Shown: piece by piece, positions 11,874 through 22,998 of the stretch | Layout: each line of letters begins with the position of its first letter | Position numbering within the stretch: the first letter of the stretch is position 1 | Source of the DNA: Paragorgia papillata | Taxonomy: Eukaryota > Cnidaria > Anthozoa > Scleralcyonacea > Coralliidae | Assembly: GCA_035771165.1 (NCBI GenBank) | Contig: JAWNZC010000238.1 | Span: 2,159,001 to 2,223,000 of the forward strand | Length of the DNA: 64,000 nt | Direction: 5' to 3' | Translations under genes and position numbers: made by a program | Notes under the pieces: generated by a model | The model's input: only the letters and a program-made list of their open reading frames with translations | What the model was told of the DNA's origin: nothing | Database searches by the model: none

Positions 11874-12093
11874 TTAAGCCCTAATCAAACGAGAACGCAA
11901 GTCATCGCAAGTTGGCAGTCAGAATTTCTGTGGCGGTCGTTTGAACACCCAAATTAACAAAATAAAGGTTTCATGAGTGTTTTAAACAAGTTTTAACTTT
12001 GTCACGGTACATGATATTTTCGGGAAACTATTCAGAGCGGCTGGCTGAGATAGCGTGACTGCCAACTTGCGTTCTCGTTTGATTAGGGTTTAA
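11874..12093. mobile_element. complete TTAA-flanked MITE, family A copy 2 (220 bp)
   Basis: Same sequence as 5759-5988 except that 10 bp are missing near the right end: the direct repeat CTTGCGATGACTTGCG is collapsed to CTTGCG. TTAA on both sides. Confidence 0.8.
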
Positions 12094-12207
12094 AATGTAT
12101 ATACAACATGTAGAACTGAAGAAAGAACCGAAAAATTCTTAATAGATAACATCAGTAGACAGTAAAGTGGAGCTCATCAGCTCATGAAACCCGCCAAGTG
12201 GCCCCTA

Positions 12208-12272
12208 AGGCTATCACGTGGTCCTTAAGGCTATCACGTGATCCTATCACGTGATCCCTAAGGCTATCACGT
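12208..12272. repeat. short tandem of AAGGCTATCACGTG units
   Basis: Four irregular units of CTATCACGTG(A/G)TCC with palindromic CACGTG E-boxes, followed by diverged GCATGGTCAC words to 12330. It may be a local duplication. Confidence 0.5.
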
Positions 12273-12692
12273 AGATACTAAAACGACCGCATGGTCACCA
12301 AGACGACCACATGGTTTCCACGTGGTCACTATATGGCCCCCGCATGGTTAGTTCTATCCAAAGGGCTCAAAGGCTCGCTACTACTCTAATCGCCCTACTG
12401 GTCTTTTCTACTCCCACAGCACTTAATCTGCACATAACCAAGGTCCGAAAGAGGACTCCAAATGAAAAAAATAGATACGCATTGCGTACAAGCGGATACT
12501 GGCATTTGCCATGTGGCTCACAGATGAAATATAGTTACTAAAACTTACCCATACAGGCTATAATATTGCAAAGTAAATATATGTTTGTTACAAAAATTGG
12601 AAAGGCTTGAAAGGAGATGACTGAATGGAGGTGGGAGTTAATAGAGTACAACAATCTTATAACTTTTATAAATTTACTGTTACTGGAGTACG

Positions 12693-13270
12693 ACCCTGTT
12701 CCAGGGGTGGCGTGGCTCGCCGGGACAATGGGAGATTTCCCGGAGGGCCCCGAGGATCTGAAGCTTGTGGGCCCCAACAATTTGTGACTGGCGGTCTAAA
12801 TAACTTGTAGATGTCTAGTTGGTTGACCCCAAATACTTTTAAGCACTGCAGCATAAAACGTGAAGTGCAATTTAGATTATGGAATACTTCATTTCTAGCG
12901 TTTCCAACGAAGGCTCTTGCTCTTTATCAGAGAAACGTACACTTCAATTAGTTTTGTATCCATGCACTTTATTGCGGTCAGGATCTGGGTCTCTGAAATG
13001 GCGTTTCACGCGTTCTAACAATACCTTTGAGCAAGTTTTTAATGGCACATTATACTATTTTTTAAGAAAGATGTAAGTTTGAGAGTAGGTAATGAGAACC
13101 ACACTGGCATTATAGTAGTGTACAGTAGATATATAAGGGAGTAAATCTGTAAATGAGGAGAGAAAATTTTAAAATGGGCAGTTCTAAATTTTTCTTAGGA
13201 TCACAGTTGGTAGTGGGCCCCAAGAATGTCATTTCCCGGGCCACATTTCAGAGCCACGCCGCCACTGCCC
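12693..13270. mobile_element. element with CAGGGGTGGCGTGGCTC ends
   Basis: 12700-12718 CCAGGGGTGGCGTGGCTC is inverted at 13251-13272 (GAGCCACGCCGCCACTGC); subterminal GGGCCC and TTTCCCGG blocks occur on both sides. The interior has no credible ORF. Confidence 0.45.
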
Positions 13271-13328
13271 TGTTCTAGTCTGACTAAAGGATGACCCATA
13301 CACTATATGCCTCCAATTATAAGCTGAT

Positions 13329-13657
13329 ATACAGTGTGTATCAAAAAAATTCGAACCCTTAGAAAATGAATTAGCATTCTTTTCAAACAACCTATTGTAG
13401 TAGTTTGAAAGCCCTAAAAGCGCTGCGTTATAAATTAATCAGCACATAAGTTAAAGGAAGCGAAAAAGCTTTTAAATACTTTCACCATGCATACACTTCA
13501 AGTTATCTTAATTTCTCAGGTGTATAAGACCGTGTGTTTTACGCATCTGTGGGTTCAGCGAAGTGCTTAGGGCTTTCAAACTACTACAATAGGTTGTTTG
13601 AAAAGAATGCTAATTCATTTTCTAAGGGTTCGAATTTTTTTGATACACACTGTATAG
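13329..13657. mobile_element. mariner/Tc1-like MITE with ~88-bp terminal inverted repeats
   Basis: The left arm begins TACAGTGTGTATCAAAAAAA and runs to 13418; the right arm (13567-13657) is its inverse, nearly identical. TA at each edge and CAGTGTGTATC-type ends fit the Tc1/mariner group. Confidence 0.7.
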
Positions 13658-13904
13658 GAGTACCCCTCTTAGCCCCCAGGGCAGGCTACAGGTACTTTAG
13701 AATAGACAATTTGGGTAACAACAGACCGTTGCCTTGGGTATCCGTAAATAAGTGATTGTTGGATAATCCAGCGGCTTAGGAAAGCAAACAAATGTTGATC
13801 CATTTTCTAATTAAAGTATTTAAAAATGGGAGGTTTAAATTATAATAATGATTCTTTGTCTAGTATAGTTAAAAGTAAAACAACTAAATACAATTTTGAA
13901 ATAA

Positions 13905-14035
13905 AAGTAGCGTGCTGCGTAGGCAGTGTTGAAACAACAATCGAAATTAAAAATATAGTAAGGTTAGATCATACCGTCTGCTGAAACAGAGAACGTAGGA
14001 GTCTAACGTTTCGAGCGAAGGCCCTTCGTTTAAAT
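13905..14035 (-). repeat. dispersed repeat family B with hammerhead-like motif
   Basis: On the - strand: AAGGGCCTTCGCTCGAAACG, then a unit ending in GTTTCAACACTGCCTACGCA and GCACGCTAC. Related copies at 16628-16768, 18984-19030, 39165-39312 and 55211-55290. Confidence 0.5.
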
Positions 14036-14118
14036 ACAATTTTGTCTTTTCTGGCTCGAGTCAACAAAGTTATTCATGAAGCCATACTTCATCATTGGAC
14101 AGACCGAAGTTCACTTGT

Positions 14119-14574
14119 AAGGCCACATAAATAAAATTCCTTGATTCTCATTACTTCATTTTGAAAATGTCGAAGAGGCGGGAGGTTTATATTTTATATT
14201 TTATATTAAAATATAAAAAATATTCCATAAAATTTTGAAATTGGAGAGGGAGGTGTTTTTATATTTCCTTGTTTTCCGAAATGTACATAATAAAACACTT
14301 GCGTAGAAAGGTTGACAGTTCATATATATTTTCCTTCAAAGTCCCACCAAGTCCCACCATTTCCCCCAACACACAATGAAATAATTCCGTTGCAGAAATT
14401 CTCTACTTGGGACATCAAAAATTGAAATATAAAATACAAAAAAATTAAGTTTCCTCAGACTTTTGGTCCGGCGGCACATTCATATTTTATAACAAAATAA
14501 AAAAATATGTGTACGTGGGCTTCAAAATGTGGTCGGGCGGTGATGAGAATCAAGGAATTTTTTTTATGTGGCCT
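14119..14574. mobile_element. MITE-like element with ATTCCTTGATTCTCAT ends
   Basis: GGCCACATAAATAAAATTCC TTGATTCTCAT at 14120-14150 is inverted at 14541-14571. Confidence 0.55.
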
Positions 14575-14586
14575 AATCAAGGTGTT

Positions 14587-14850
14587 TATTAGGGACTTTA
14601 ATATGCTAAGACGACGATGGTGTTGAAAAAGCATGATAAATTTTACAATTAAAAGAAGTCACGGTTAACGGACTATTCTATTTGAGCTGCCAGTTTAAGG
14701 ACTTCCAAAACGCCCCAGTACTGCTCAAATGATTGTAGTGTCTGTATATTGAAGTCAATCTTAAGCAACAATTATCATCATTTGGTGAGTTGACGTCGTC
14801 CTGAAGATGTGAAAATGCTCTAAAGAACGTGGACGCTGTCTGCAAAATAT
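14587..14850. mobile_element. MITE family F partial copy
   Basis: It shares AGGGACTTTAA, AAGAAGTCACGGTTAAC and GACGTCGTCCTGAAGATG with the copy at 5153-5723; the right end was not found. Confidence 0.45.
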
Positions 14851-15266
14851 AGCTGTTTCGTTTCTTGTGAAGTGGTTTATAACATATCCACAGTACCAAA
14901 TAATGTAAATTAAGGAAACAGCAAAGTTCTGCAAAATCTCCGCATATGAAGCTGTACACTTGGCATCAAACTTGCTTAAAAGCTCAATTTTCACTAGGTG
15001 TAAAATGTTGTGCAATTGATTTTTTCTTTTGTGGAACAAATTTCTACAGTACAACAGAAACGTCAAGCATGCAACATCTTATGTCACTCTACAAGTGGAA
15101 ATCCAGGTCAGTTCTGACTTTTGACGGGTTAATGACTTGTTAACCCATTACTGCCTATACTGTCTGAGGGTTCTCTCTTTGATAATTAAAATCATCTGGT
15201 GTCAGAATACAGTCTGTCAGTCTAATTAACGCATCTTAACAGACACTCTTAACCAGACACCCCTCT

Positions 15267-15477
15267 TAACACTTTGAGGCCTGGACCTCTCGCTGTGCTG
15301 AATAAAATCGTCTGGCGTTAGCCAGAATAAACCTTAAAGACTCGTCATCAGGCTTCAAAGTGTTAACGAGATAGGTTTTAACACTTTGAGGCCTGGACCT
15401 CTCGCTGTGCTGAATAAAATCGTCTGGCGTTAGCCAGAATAAACCTTAAAGACTCGTCGTCAGGCTTCAAAGTGTTA
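15267..15477. repeat. tandem pair of ~95-bp inverted-repeat units
   Basis: Two copies differing at one or two bases. Each runs from TTAACACTTTGAGGCCTG to CAGGCTTCAAAGTGTTAA, so each is itself a small MITE. Centre CTGAATAAAATCGTCTGGCG. Confidence 0.65.
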
Positions 15478-15488
15478 AACAGATAACT

Positions 15489-15907
15489 CAGGGCTCAAAA
15501 TAACGGCCGGTCACCGGTCAATGACCAGCCAAATTTTTAATGTGACCGGTCAAATTTGTATAACGCCGGTCATTTTGACCGGTCATATTACTTGCAATTA
15601 ATTGTATATTTGTATTACTTTCCATTTGAAGGAACTTAAAATGATTGTTGTTGTGCTGTTGTAGACCCGTTTCATAATGTCAGATTATATTATGCATGCA
15701 TTTCCTTTTTATGACAAACGTTCATATCAGTACTATAGCTATATAGCGTAGAATATACTTTACATGTTTTTTTGTTGGGTTGTGGGTTTGTTGGGGTTTT
15801 TTGGGGGGGTGGCGTCGTGAAATTTAACCGGTCAAAAATCGCCTTTGACCGGTCACAGTTGGAACTGACCAGTCACCATGACCGGCGTAACATGAAACTG
15901 AGCCCTG
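15489..15907. mobile_element. hAT-like MITE with intact 7-bp target duplication
   Basis: Ends CAGGGCTC / GAGCCCTG, flanked by the direct repeat GATAACT (15482-15488 and 15908-15914). Subterminal GACCGGTCA words occur in both orientations. hAT elements make 8-bp duplications, so either one base has changed or the boundary is one base out. Confidence 0.7.
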
Positions 15908-16019
15908 GATAACTAACTATCTGATGTTTCAAAAAGATAAAGTTATTCCAGAACAACAATGCAAATGAAAGGCTTTAAATCATCAGTGTGTTTAACTCTT
16001 TTATGTATGTCTTACCAAG

Positions 16020-16350
16020 ACTAATTCTCCTGGGCTTGATGAGTAAAATCGTCAGACAAGGCGCATGAAAGTGTTAAGTATACACCTCTCCTATTAACTA
16101 ACACCTGTCTGAGGTTCCTGCATCCACTATGCAATAACTGCACTATACACTAGTTATAGCCCTTGTTTGTAAAATATTTCAACTGTAATCTGGCATATAC
16201 ACGTACAGTCTGAGAAAAAGATGGCCAGGATACTTTTAGCCAGCTCAGGCAGTTAATGACTTGTGTTAAAACCCATCACTGCCAAGGCTGACCAACAGTT
16301 CTCTTTTTCAATGAGCAAAATCATCTGGCAATTAAGAAAAAACAAACCTA
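16020..16350. repeat. dispersed repeat family C copies
   Basis: Words GCTCAGGCAGTTAATG, AACCCATCACTGCC and CAAAATCATCTGGC; the same small element is repeated at 15137, 28975-29350, 29818, 30092, 31150, 31803, 32403 and 40826. Confidence 0.5.
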
Positions 16351-16627
16351 AAAGGGTTTGACTGCCTCAAGCAGCAATAGTTTAAATATCCAAGGGCTAC
16401 ATTGTCTTGACATCCTTGAACTGTCTTATACATGCAATATAAATGTATTAAAACAATATGACACACAAGAGAAAAACTTCATTTTAAATGAAAGTCATTC
16501 AAAATATGCCAAGAAGCCAATGTTAAACAAATATGAGCTGGTGGTTAATTACTCTGTCAGTACTATAATTTAAACACTTAGACCTATGGAAGTGGAACTG
16601 CATGAGGTATTAAAATTTAAAAGTACT

Positions 16628-16768
16628 TAGTGTGCTGCATGCTGCATAAACAGTGTTGAAATACAAATTGAAATATAGTCTGTAATTAGGTCTGAGTACT
16701 GCTAACATTATTGAAATGAATGTAGATTTTGACTAACGCTTCGAGCAAAGGCCCTTCATCAAAGAGAA
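16628..16768 (-). repeat. dispersed repeat family B copy
   Basis: On the - strand: TTGATGA-A-GGGC-CTTT-GCTC-GAAGC, then the family B tail, more diverged than the 13905 copy. Confidence 0.4.
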
Positions 16769-16916
16769 ATGTAAAATCTCATTATTGATTTGTTATTATT
16801 TTTAACCCCAAGAAAAATCCATTGAAAATATGTTATAGTATACGCTAACCAACCCAGGTTTACTGCTTTATAGCTTATACGCTAACCTGACACAGTGTCC
16901 ATTGGCATGTACAATA

Positions 16917-17750
16917 TACTCTGTTGTCAATGTCACATGAAATAACTCTAGTTTAGCACAAAAAATCCACTGCAGTTGACAACATAGCACGAGTACTGTG
17001 CTGTAAAAATAACTTCTTTTCTAAAGTCTATGAAATTAATTAATTTCATGACATAAGCTTTTATAGGGGCCTGCAATTACATGGAGATTTTCAGCCTGGG
17101 CTGAAATTTCAACCCTGGTTCACCAGGCTAAAATTTCAACCCAGTCTTATTCTTATTGTCGATTTCAGCTCACTTTTCAATGCGTGGTTCGGAAGTATCG
17201 AATTACGTTTCTAAGTTCAGAAGTTCATTACAAAGTTCAATTTGATGTTTGAATGTTCGAACTTCAAATTCACCTCGTGTCTGTATACCTGATACAGAAC
17301 CGCCACTCATACTTGGCAACGAACTTCCGAACCGCAAAGTGAGCTGAAATCGACAATAAATACGAACATAGCGATTACATGGAAAAAAATTCAGCCCAGG
17401 CTGAAAGTTTAGCTGGGATGAAAGTTCAGCCCTGAGTTACCCAGGATGGAATTTTCAACTGGGCTGAAATCACCCATGTAATCGCTCAAAATTTTCAGCC
17501 CAGGCTGAACTAAGCGTGTGAATGGTGCCAATCATTCATTACACAGCTACAAAACTGAAATGCTCATGCAGTAATCACAATAAAACTCAACCCTCTTAAC
17601 CATGCTGAAAATCTCCATGTAATCAGCCCCTAAGAAAAGAAATTATTTTTTTACAGTACAGTACTGTACTCTGTTGTCAATGTCAAAATTAGTAAATTAC
17701 TTCATCTTTTAGTACAGAAAATTCACCTCACTGCAGTTGACAACATAGCA
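16917..17750. mobile_element. MITE (17067-17632) inserted within another repeat
   Basis: The inner element has CAATTACATGGAGATTTTCAG (17072) and its inverse ending at 17626, with a further internal hairpin around GATTTCAGCTCACTTT. The outside carries a direct repeat: CTCTGTTGTCAATGTCA ... CTGCAGTTGACAACATAGCA at 16918-16987 and again at 17670-17749. Confidence 0.55.
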
Positions 17751-17885
17751 TGCATATATATCAGCTATCCTTATCAATGTTAGTTATTTTAAACCTCGAT
17801 CTATTTACCCCCATTACGCTTATAATTTTTCCATGCAACTCGCCATCAGCAATTTTTAAAAAAAAAGAAAAAGAAAAAAAGAATA

Positions 17886-18038
17886 AAGGCCTGGCCAAAC
17901 GCTTTCAACATTTCATTCAACATCGTTGAACATTGTTGCATTCAACCGTGATTCAACATGTTGAAAGCGTTTGGCCACCCTGTTGAATGATGTTGAACGA
18001 TGTTGCATGAAATGTTGAAAGCGTTTGGCCATGCCTTA
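17886..18038. mobile_element. small MITE with GGCCAAACGCTTTCAAC ends
   Basis: AAGGCCTGGCCAAACGCTTT CAACATTTCATTCAACATCG is inverted at 17995-18038. A central GTTGAAAGCGTTTGGCCA adds a third arm. 18040-18980 shows nothing further. Confidence 0.65.
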
Positions 18039-18979
18039 CAAGACAATGAACAGAAATTTGATCTGTTGGGCAGGTAACAAAATCTCTATTTCAAACTTCA
18101 CCGAACCACATGCAACAATAAAGTAACTTCTGACATTTATATATTTATAGTTCAATATGTTAAATTTCTCTGTAATATTCAAAGCATTGAGTAACTACAT
18201 ACCCTGGTTCCGAGTGACTCATTCTTATAGATCTTCTTTCCAAAACGCGGCCTCAGAAGACTGAAGAGTTCAAGGGATAAAAATATGGACAAAGTTTCAG
18301 CTTGTGAAACGGCACCAGAAATCGCTATTCGAGTTCCAATTCTCCTCTCATTGTTGTAATATACAAGAGATATCTACACGGCGATCAAAACTCTGACTGT
18401 TTTATCGCAAAAATCTGAAAGCAAAACGAACAAGTATTAAAATTAAAATAAAGCGTTGAATCCTATTTCGTTGTCATGACGGCCATGTTGTACGTTGCTA
18501 GGGAATTCATCAATCCCAGGAGCCTCTTCGGGCTTAATCTGCTGAGATTAATAACCGGGGGAGATTAACCGGAGGAGATCGGGGAAAACAACGGAGGGGA
18601 AAACCCGCGATAAAGACCTAGGGGTAAAACCCTTACTCGAGATTTTCCTTCACCAAAAACGCCTGAGAACATGTAATTTAATCAAGTGTCATATATTACA
18701 TATATTACTTATAATATACCCAATTTTTCACCGGAATTGGCACCATTATTTATACAGAATAACACGTGACAAAGCTCTCGGCAAAAACCTTGGGGAGGCA
18801 CATACCCCTCTTTTTATAATTGCTAATGCTACACTGTACCAGAAATCAAACAGCTTTGTTGCAAGATGTGTTTGCAGCCCGGCAGCAAATCTGCTAATCA
18901 TAACAAGTTGTACTGACAAACTTGTCTTAATACTCTATCAAGGCAATCAAGGCCAAGGCACATCAAGCTATGTGCAGAA

Positions 18980-19250
18980 TTAAAGTAGCGTGCTGCGTAG
19001 GCATGGTTGAAACAACAATCGAAATTTTGGAAGCTGTTGTAGCTGGTCACGCCTTGTGACATTAAACATTTTATGTTGAGCAATTGTAGAGGGGTAAGTG
19101 CACCTGACGTCAGAGATCTACTTAACAAATCAAACAAACTGAAATATTTTAAAAACGAAGAAAGATACAAAAAAGTTGTAAAAGACCTATTACAATTTTA
19201 CGAGTTCTTTCAAATTTGACAAACTTCATTTTTATTGCCAATGTCCTTTA
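18980..19250. repeat. family B tail followed by half of a family G MITE
   Basis: GTAGCGTGCTGCGTAGGCA at 18985, then from 19090 CACCTGACGTCAGAGA ... ACGAGTTCTTTCAAATTTGA, the right arm of the element at 8331-8740. The left arm is absent, so this is a truncated copy. Confidence 0.5.
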
Positions 19251-19964
19251 AAATGGTGGTCATTATGAAAGTGGTCCATGCAGACTATGCAAGGTTTGAA
19301 AATAAAAATTTTACTCAAAACACCATACGGCCTATATCCGTTTTATAGAACTATAATTCTATACCTGCCATTTTAAGAGGATTGACTTAATAGCTATTCG
19401 TCTCCATGCTCGATGATTAAGATTTTTGTTTGGGTTTACATGTATTAACCGACTGTAGGTGATCTAATTAGTATTTGGCGATGACACTGAAAACCCAGCT
19501 ATCACACAGCGTCTGTATTCGCAGGCTAACAGCATAATTGACCTTCATTTTAGCATAATTAAACGTCAGTTTTCGCCACTAAACATCTTAGCAGTTTACC
19601 ACCTTTTCACTTTGCTCTATCGCTCTGTTGACTAACTTTATTTCAATGTTGGATTACATTAATTTATACACTTTAAAGTCATTTGGACGTTGAAAACTGA
19701 TGACCCTGTAAGTCGAAAACGTTTGGTCGTACATGTATTTACTTAAAAATTAAAATAAAGTTGACAAAACTTGTAGTGACATCACCACGTCTATTTTTTT
19801 TCTTCAATTAAGTTTCCCTCATTTTTTTTAACTTTTCCGGAAGGAAGACAATCTCCAAAGTGGAACTCTTCAAAAACGCCGTTGTTTTGAGATATTTTAT
19901 TAGAGAGATATTTTATTTGAGTATTTGCCACAATGAATTAGGTATAAAATAAGTAATAGATAAA

Positions 19965-20080
19965 TCCCGAGAACGAGGGATGTATGCTATATAAAGACCC
20001 GAGGACGCGCAGCGTCCGAGGGCTTTATATCGCATACATCCCGACGTTCGAGGGATTTATCTGACTTAATTTATTATCGA
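19965..20080. repeat. hairpin, ATAAATCCCGAGAACGAGGGATGTAT type
   Basis: Inverted halves around GGACGCGCAGCGTCC; a similar GTCTTTATGCGATATAAAGACC hairpin follows at 20174. 20240-21040 shows nothing recognisable. Confidence 0.5.
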
Positions 20081-21055
20081 GGAGGTTTTTCAACAAAGTT
20101 TTGTCTTTTTTTTTCACCTTGGACAAAGATTTTCCTTGTTTTTTTCTTCATTTCGTATCTAATTAGTATTCAAGGTCTTTATGCGATATAAAGACCTCGG
20201 AAGAACAAAGAAAACCGACTCGATAATAAATTAAATATATATAAAGTAAACTATAATAGGTAATCAGTGACCAGGAAGCCTGAACGAGAAACCAAATGGC
20301 TTTATATGAAAGTTCAGACGCGGAGTTTTTTAAAATCGAATATATAGAAAATAAGTTCAGTACGTTTTCAAACACGAAAACCAATACGTGTGAACAATTG
20401 TTGCTTTTAAGATATACCAATTGATTTGCATGCATAATAATAATAATATTGACCTATTTAGGCCACTTTAGAAACAGAAAAAAAAACAAGAGCGTAAATT
20501 GAACTGTTTAAACGTAGTACTCATTGCTTAGTTGCCCTTGGAGGTGGGAATTGAAAGTCAAGGACAAGGTCAAATTAATGGCTTACACTGCATGCATGTA
20601 TAGCCGCATAAATAACACAAGCATGTGTGATCAGCAGCGACGTTTACATTCCTAGATTTCAAAATTAATTAGATTCACTTAGATTTCAGAACTAACTTAC
20701 AGAGGCCACATGCAATAGGCTTTTTAAATCCCCAAATCCTCGACATTTGCTAGTTGCTACCCTTCCCGTATCCAGACAAGTTTGGTTAGCTGATCCAACA
20801 TGCACGTCTATATATATACTTATGACGTTTCTCGTCATTTTATTTTGAAATCCCAAATCTCGTCGGCTTGTCCATTTTTTTCTCTTCAATCCCGTTTCCC
20901 GATCGTTATCAAACTAATCGTTATCTCGCGTCCCGAAAAACCTATTGAGAATATATACCTTCTTCAAAAAATCATTAATAATTAAGGTTATTTTTCAAAC
21001 TTACTATATGCCAATGAACTTACCAAGTGGTTCGTTTTTGAAGCCGTTCAATAAA

Positions 21056-21145
21056 CTCGCAGTTCGTGTTTTATCAGATATAAAAACACTCGGCTTCGCC
21101 TCGTGTCGTTATATCTGATAAAACACTCCTGCTCGTTTATTAAAC
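21056..21145. repeat. hairpin with GTTTTATCAGATATAA arms
   Basis: AAACTCGCAGTTCGTGTTTT ATCAGATATAA pairs with TTATATCTGATAAAACACTC at 21110-21129. Confidence 0.5.
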
Positions 21146-21761
21146 AGTACATCACATTCTTAGATTTCATAATCTAATATTTTTTGGAGGAAGGATAAGG
21201 CCATATGTTCACACTAATCCGTTCTCAAACGAAAACGGAGACATTTTGATACGGTTAGGCCTTCCGTCCACACTAATCCAGCGTCTTCGGTGACCGAAAA
21301 CGGAGCTTTTCGAAAACGTTCTCCAGAGTGGAGACATTCCGCGAATTTCAAACGATTTACTCCGAATTCTTCGCCAAAGTCAACGGCCTTTAAAATTTAA
21401 AATTTAAACCTTGTCGCTCTAATACACTCCAATTCAAAAAGTTTATCAATCCTGTTGACAGAATTTTTCCGCATTTTTTACTCTCTTTTGTCGGCGCCAT
21501 ATCACTTTTCACAAGAAGAACAAGACTTTCTTTGTCTCGCAGTGTATACACATCACTAGTAAATAAGTAATGTTTTGATCTTGGTCACGTGGACTTAGTC
21601 CTTGCATTTTGTTATTTTATCAGATCAATATAGGCCCTACAAGGGTTGTTTGCGATATCAGTCCAGATAAATACATGCTGCAAGCATCCCTAAATTGCAA
21701 ATGACTCAACAGCCTTATTGAACCTGCTATAATATATAGTTGCGACGGCAAACAAAAACTG

Positions 21762-21860
21762 AAAAGGTGGTAAACTGCATGCCGAGAATAGTCAGTAATA
21801 TAATCATCAAACTATTCTTGGCAGTTACCATCTTAATTTTCACTTTGCTCTATCCATAAA
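21762..21860. repeat. foldback with AAAAGGTGGTAAACTGC arms
   Basis: TGAAAAGGTGGTAAACTGC...GAGAATAGT pairs with ACTATTCTTGGCAGTTACCATCTT. Same arms as the repeats at 22912, 34480 and 41846. 21900-22240 holds irregular repeats of GGATTTTTGAGATTTTT. Confidence 0.45.
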
Positions 21861-22911
21861 ACACTGCCTAACTATACGCACTATACTCTACCTAACTGGC
21901 CAAACTGAAAGCATAATGTACGAAATTTTTGGGATTTTCAAAATCCCGTGGGATTTGGAGAATTATTTGAGAATATTCGGATATCAGTTTTTGGCCGGAT
22001 TTTTTTTGACATTTTTGAGGATACTCTGAGGAATTTATGATTGTTTGAATTTTATTCGACGAAACTGCGACATATAATTCGATTCAATTCGCCTACTGTT
22101 GCGACGTTTGGCGTAGGCCTGAGACGTTTGCGGATTTTTAGAGATTTTTCAGATTTTCTGAGATGTTTGCGGATTTTTGAGATTTTTAAAGGTGTACGAA
22201 ATTTTTGAGATTGGTTCGCTCCTCGACTGCGGCATAACAAATTATATTTATATGCAAGCATCACGTTTTCCCTGTCAAGTTTAAATTTCTCGTTTGTACC
22301 ACCCAAATATATATACTTGACAGGGTTTCTTTTCCTGCATGAGCCTTGTTCAAAAGCTGGCGTGATCAGCTGGTTTACATTCTACGTTTCCGATCGAGAA
22401 TCTTTTTCACGGAAATCGTGGGCACAATCAAAAGTTTGGTTTCTCCGAAAATTGTATTTACCCGGAATATTAAGCCAACATTTCTTTTCATGGAAGATAT
22501 GTTTTCACTAGTTTATAAACATACATTGATTTGATTGAAGTTCCGCTTCATTAATATTGGGACGTTTCGCCGAAACGGCGCCAGTGAATGGCCTCGAATT
22601 GGACCGCGGACCACTCAGTTTCCCGGTAACAAAATCATCAAGAATCGTGATTTCGAGCCAAATATACTTTCTGTTATTCTATCAAATGTATTTTCGATTA
22701 AAAATGTGATTTTCGAGAAGAAATATTAAAAATGTCGAGGAATAATTTTTTAAAAAGTATAAGGTTTTCGGCCAAGTAAAGAGATTTCGGCGAAGCAAAA
22801 ATTTGACGGGAATATTTCTATGACATGCATGCATGAGTTTTCGATAGGAAAACAGTTGAAGAAACGCCGATACTGATACGTCAGACAGGTTTAACAAGTG
22901 GACTCCTAGGC

Positions 22912-22998
22912 AGTAAACTGCCGAGAATAGTTTTGATGTTTTGGCAGAGCCCTTCATCAGAGGTGAAAGGGCAGTGGCACAGTTTACCGTTTTCACTT
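22912..22998. repeat. foldback with partial hammerhead-like motif
   Basis: It contains GAGCCCTTCATCAGAG (inverse of CTCTGATGAAGGGCTC), but the GAAAC part is lost. 23000-24765 has no recognisable repeat or gene and is the upstream region of the anosmin-like gene. Confidence 0.35.
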
